NCBI GenBank assembly: GCA_964550225.1
Contig: CAZJXT010000005.1
Location: 1-20,981, forward strand
Source: CAIXMG01 sp964550225
GTDB taxonomy: Bacteria; Patescibacteriota; Minisyncoccia; Phycocordibacterales; UBA1006
Length of the DNA stretch: 20,981 nucleotides
Reading direction: 5' to 3'
The notes below the pieces were generated by a model. It saw nothing but the letters and a program-made list of their open reading frames with translations. It was not told where the DNA came from and made no database searches. This document shows, piece by piece, positions 20,912 through 20,981 of the stretch. A program made the translations under genes and the position numbers. Numbering within the stretch: position 1 is the first letter of the stretch; every line of letters begins with the position of its first letter.

Positions 20912-20981
20912 TCTATTATTTGTCCATCTGATAAATAAATGACACGATCACAGTATTTTGTATATTCTTGCTCATGGGTTA
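20896..20981 (-). CDS. ABC transporter ATP-binding protein, C-terminal end (partial)
   Basis: The minus-strand frame entering from the window edge gives about 28 residues: THEQEYTKYCDRVIYLSDGQ, then IIEPKNP and stop. T-H is the H-loop that senses the gamma-phosphate of ATP, and the run to DRVIYLSDGQI is the standard ending of ABC ATPases, closest to the LolD/MacB type (A..DRii.L.DG.i). The ATPase would energise a membrane transporter from the cytoplasmic side. Everything upstream, including Walker A and B, is outside the window. Its TAA overlaps the MFS stop on the other strand. Confidence 0.85.
   Translation of the reverse strand, partial: THEQEYTKYCDRVIYLSDGQIIEPKNP

Noticed and set aside
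1..20981. UGA recoding as glycine (as in Gracilibacteria)
   Set aside because: No gene contains an in-frame TGA, and all frames are complete under the standard bacterial code.
1..20981. CRISPR array, transposon, prophage or toxin-antitoxin pair
   Set aside because: No regularly spaced repeats, transposase, integrase or typical small paired genes were seen; the only repeats are terminators.

Overview
The window is an AT-rich, gene-dense stretch of bacterial chromosome. It has small compact genes, almost no intergenic space, and hardly any recognisable Shine-Dalgarno sequence. The gene set and its style point to the Candidate Phyla Radiation (Patescibacteria), most likely the Parcubacteria side. 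The clues are a shortened ValRS, a basic DivIC/FtsB-like protein, an O-antigen-ligase-like membrane protein fused to TPRs, MurJ, an orphan membrane-anchored peptide-binding protein, and several one- to four-helix small membrane proteins. This assignment is inferred from gene content; no 16S or marker phylogeny is possible here. TGA never occurs as a stop in the 24 genes (21 TAA, 3 TAG), and no gene needs TGA recoding.

Layout. 1-1617 (+): the 3' end of valS, a PrsW-type intramembrane protease and an Hsp20 chaperone. 1625-2817 (-): tRNA-Phe(GAA), a small membrane protein, tRNA-Arg(CCT), a glutaredoxin-like protein and a DivIC/FtsB-like division protein. 2858-2974 (+): a 38-residue single-helix protein, ending in a bidirectional terminator shared with lepA. 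3007-11352 (-): lepA (EF4), murJ, the O-antigen-ligase/TPR protein and leuS. 11398-14502: a run of small, mostly single-gene units. These are a 2H-phosphoesterase-like protein, two unrecognised proteins, a YggU/DUF167 protein, a P-loop kinase and a TrmH-family RNA methyltransferase. 14563-15606 (-): a two-gene envelope operon (peptidoglycan-binding protein and a four-helix Cys-containing protein). 15667-19694 (+): secG, a peptide-binding protein and RNase J. 19742-20899 (+): an MFS transporter that converges on the 3' end of an ABC transporter ATPase gene.

How the parts fit. The content is housekeeping: translation (ValRS, LeuRS, EF4, two tRNAs, TrmH), RNA turnover (RNase J), protein export and quality control (SecG, PrsW, Hsp20), and envelope building and division (MurJ, ligase/TPR, PG-binding protein, DivIC). 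I see no defence system, phage, transposon or CRISPR array.

The most striking signal is regulatory. About ten genes have a TAnnnT -10 box ending only 6-9 nt before the ATG, which implies leaderless mRNAs. Most of these boxes carry an extended TGn motif. At several junctions the -10 box directly abuts, or overlaps, the intrinsic terminator of the preceding gene. These patterns are read directly from the sequence; transcription itself is inferred.
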